From: Saccoglossus kowalevskii
Lineage: Eukaryota; Hemichordata; Enteropneusta; Harrimaniidae
Assembly (NCBI RefSeq): GCF_000003605.2
Contig: NW_003147272.1
Span: 504,787-538,407 of the forward strand
Direction: 5' to 3'
DNA length: 33,621 nt
Below, in pieces: positions 32,522 through 33,621 of this stretch. Under the pieces are notes generated by a model. The model worked only from the letters and a program-made list of their open reading frames with translations. It ran no database searches and had not been told where the DNA came from. The position numbers and the translations under genes are program-made. How positions within the stretch are numbered: the stretch's first letter is position 1; the number at the start of each line of letters is the position of its first letter.

Positions 32522-32563
32522 CTGTTTCGGGTTCTTTGTTGAACCCTTCATCAGCCGGAACAG
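32522..32563 (-). ncRNA. Hammerhead-ribozyme-like motif, Penelope-associated
   Basis: On the minus strand in order: CTGTT, CCGG, CTGATGA, one extra A, GGGTTC-AACAAA-GAACCC (a perfect 6-bp stem II), GAAA, CAG. CTGATGA and GAAA are the two conserved hammerhead core strands. CTGT/ACAG would make stem III with a U-H cleavage site, and the palindrome CCGG would be stem I (pairing only between two molecules). The extra A after CTGATGA departs from consensus. It sits about 220 nt downstream of the reverse transcriptase relic, same strand, where such ribozymes are known in Penelope-like elements. Confidence 0.45.
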
Positions 32564-32783
32564 TACTTAACCGAATCGTTCGATTTATTTAGCTTTCAGA
32601 ATGTTCGACTTTATTACTTTCATTATACAATTTATTTAAAATGGAAAGTAATTCTTCGCTGTTTGCATGGTGTGTCGTTTTTCACGAGTTTGTCAGTACG
32701 TAGAGTATGACTTGTAAGTTTATCTTTCAAGTTAGTATTTCTACGAAGTTGATCAATCAATCAATTCAAGCTAGCATTTCTAT

Positions 32784-32923
32784 TTTCAGTAGATGGAATG
32801 TAATGTCAGCAATATTAGGTGAAGATGGTTATCCCATGCTAACTCCACATGTTTGGGTATAATATTCATTATTAAACTCGAATGTGTTTTTTTCAGAATG
32901 ATTTCAAGAAGTTTAATTATATT
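32784..32923 (-). pseudogene. Decayed Penelope-like element reverse transcriptase fragment
   Basis: The minus-strand translation shows a reverse-transcriptase palm segment: LLEIILKKNTFEFNNEYY, then TQTCGVSMG, a stop codon, then PSSPNIADITFH. The Y..Q..G.SMG..PSP.IADI pattern fits motif B of Penelope-like elements. An in-frame TGG-to-stop-type change and later frame breaks show it is dead. Downstream (32780 to about 32640) another frame stays open (NLKDKLTSH..), suggesting a frameshift. It is a genomic retroelement relic. Confidence 0.65.
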
Positions 32924-32929
32924 GTGACG

Positions 32930-33621
32930 TTAAATGCGGGGGGGGGGGCTTTATGGGGCTACACCGTATTCAGAATCGGGGAGCTTGTCTTTAATACCGG
33001 TCTAATAGTCTTTGTCTTTGGTAGCGTGTTTATCTTATAAGTCTCCTCTCTCTCAGCTCGTCCGCTGTCACAGGGTGGGGATCGTTTGGTGAATGTATAT
33101 CACCACAACTGAGACTGTGCAGAGAAAGAAATATACCAGTAACGATTATAACAAATCAACACAACACAATATATATGGTTTCCTGTACTTTAATAAACAA
33201 ATAACAGGGATGCTGGTCATTGGAACCAGCAAGGGGAGGGGCATACACTGTAAAATAAAATAAATTAGAGACTTGATCGATGCTGCAGGGAACACTCCAC
33301 TCTCCATTGGACAGCAATGTGCAATGTTGCGTTCCTTCGTATCTGGCACACTGACGAAGCAGCTGCACTACAATTTAAACTCGTGCTCTGTGTCCAGGGA
33401 GTATCGGCAACTACACTGCTATCTGCTGCTACTGGTACAACGGGAGTAGTTCAGGCAGTGAGCTTCAGTGGTTCCTGTTGATCAGCAGGGATTACTGCAC
33501 AGCACGTCTGCATATGTACCCCTGTATAAGGTACAGCTCACTGGAGTCAGGAATCAGCATCACGAGATGTTACAGGATCAAGTCAGGTCACCTTCCTGAC
33601 TAAAGATTTTCCCCTTATGTC
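32930..33621. other. Window end, GC rising, unassigned
   Basis: A G11 run (32938-32948), a 7-bp hairpin TGCTGGT/ACCAGCA (33211-33231) and mixed-composition sequence open in a plus frame to about 33600. On the minus strand TTTATTTTATTTTACAG (near 33250) is acceptor-like. It may be part of a gene beyond the window, but no product is recognisable. Confidence 0.3.

Noticed and set aside
33156-33368. 70-codon minus-strand frames at the window end
   Set aside because: Two frames overlap each other, with no recognisable motif; evidence is too weak to call a gene.

Overview
The window is nuclear DNA from a metazoan, most likely a marine invertebrate. Evidence: AT-rich background, spliced genes with GT..AG introns, two intact ELOVL-type fatty-acid elongase genes, a death-domain protein of a kind expanded in invertebrates such as amphioxus and some lophotrochozoans, and many short non-autonomous transposons, tRNA-derived SINE pieces and a Penelope-like retroelement relic. 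The phylum cannot be fixed from this sequence alone. All convincing genes lie on the minus strand. The one assembly gap (16036-16148) is flanked by identical 41-bp sequences and looks like an unmerged contig overlap.

Layout, left to right. 1645 to about 6517: a multi-exon minus-strand gene whose four 3' exons join in perfect phase to encode a helical N-terminal region, a long coiled coil and a C-terminal death domain. Further candidate 5' exons extend to about 6.5 kb, and consensus donor sites continue to about 10 kb, suggesting several alternative leaders. 12034-12921 and 22040-22885: two single-coding-exon ELOVL6-like paralogues in tandem, same orientation, about 9 kb apart, with blocks of near-perfect nucleotide identity. 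23422-24080: a doubtful two-exon membrane-protein-like gene. 25614-26833: a two-exon gene for an unrecognised small protein of about 111 aa. The rest is AT-rich intergenic or intronic DNA.

Mobile DNA is prominent. At least seven short elements share TTAA ends and the terminal motif AAAGSGCGG..GTCGTC; one (24851-25157) carries what looks like the first exon of a protein. Others are a hAT-like 152-bp element (22944-23095), a separate MITE-like element at 18041-18251, tRNA-SINE relics at 31.1-31.4 kb, and at 32.5-32.9 kb a decayed Penelope-like reverse transcriptase fragment followed downstream by a hammerhead-ribozyme-like motif.

Functionally, the elongases would act in the ER in fatty-acid chain extension and the death-domain protein in signalling-complex assembly. 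Nothing in the sequence links these genes beyond proximity.
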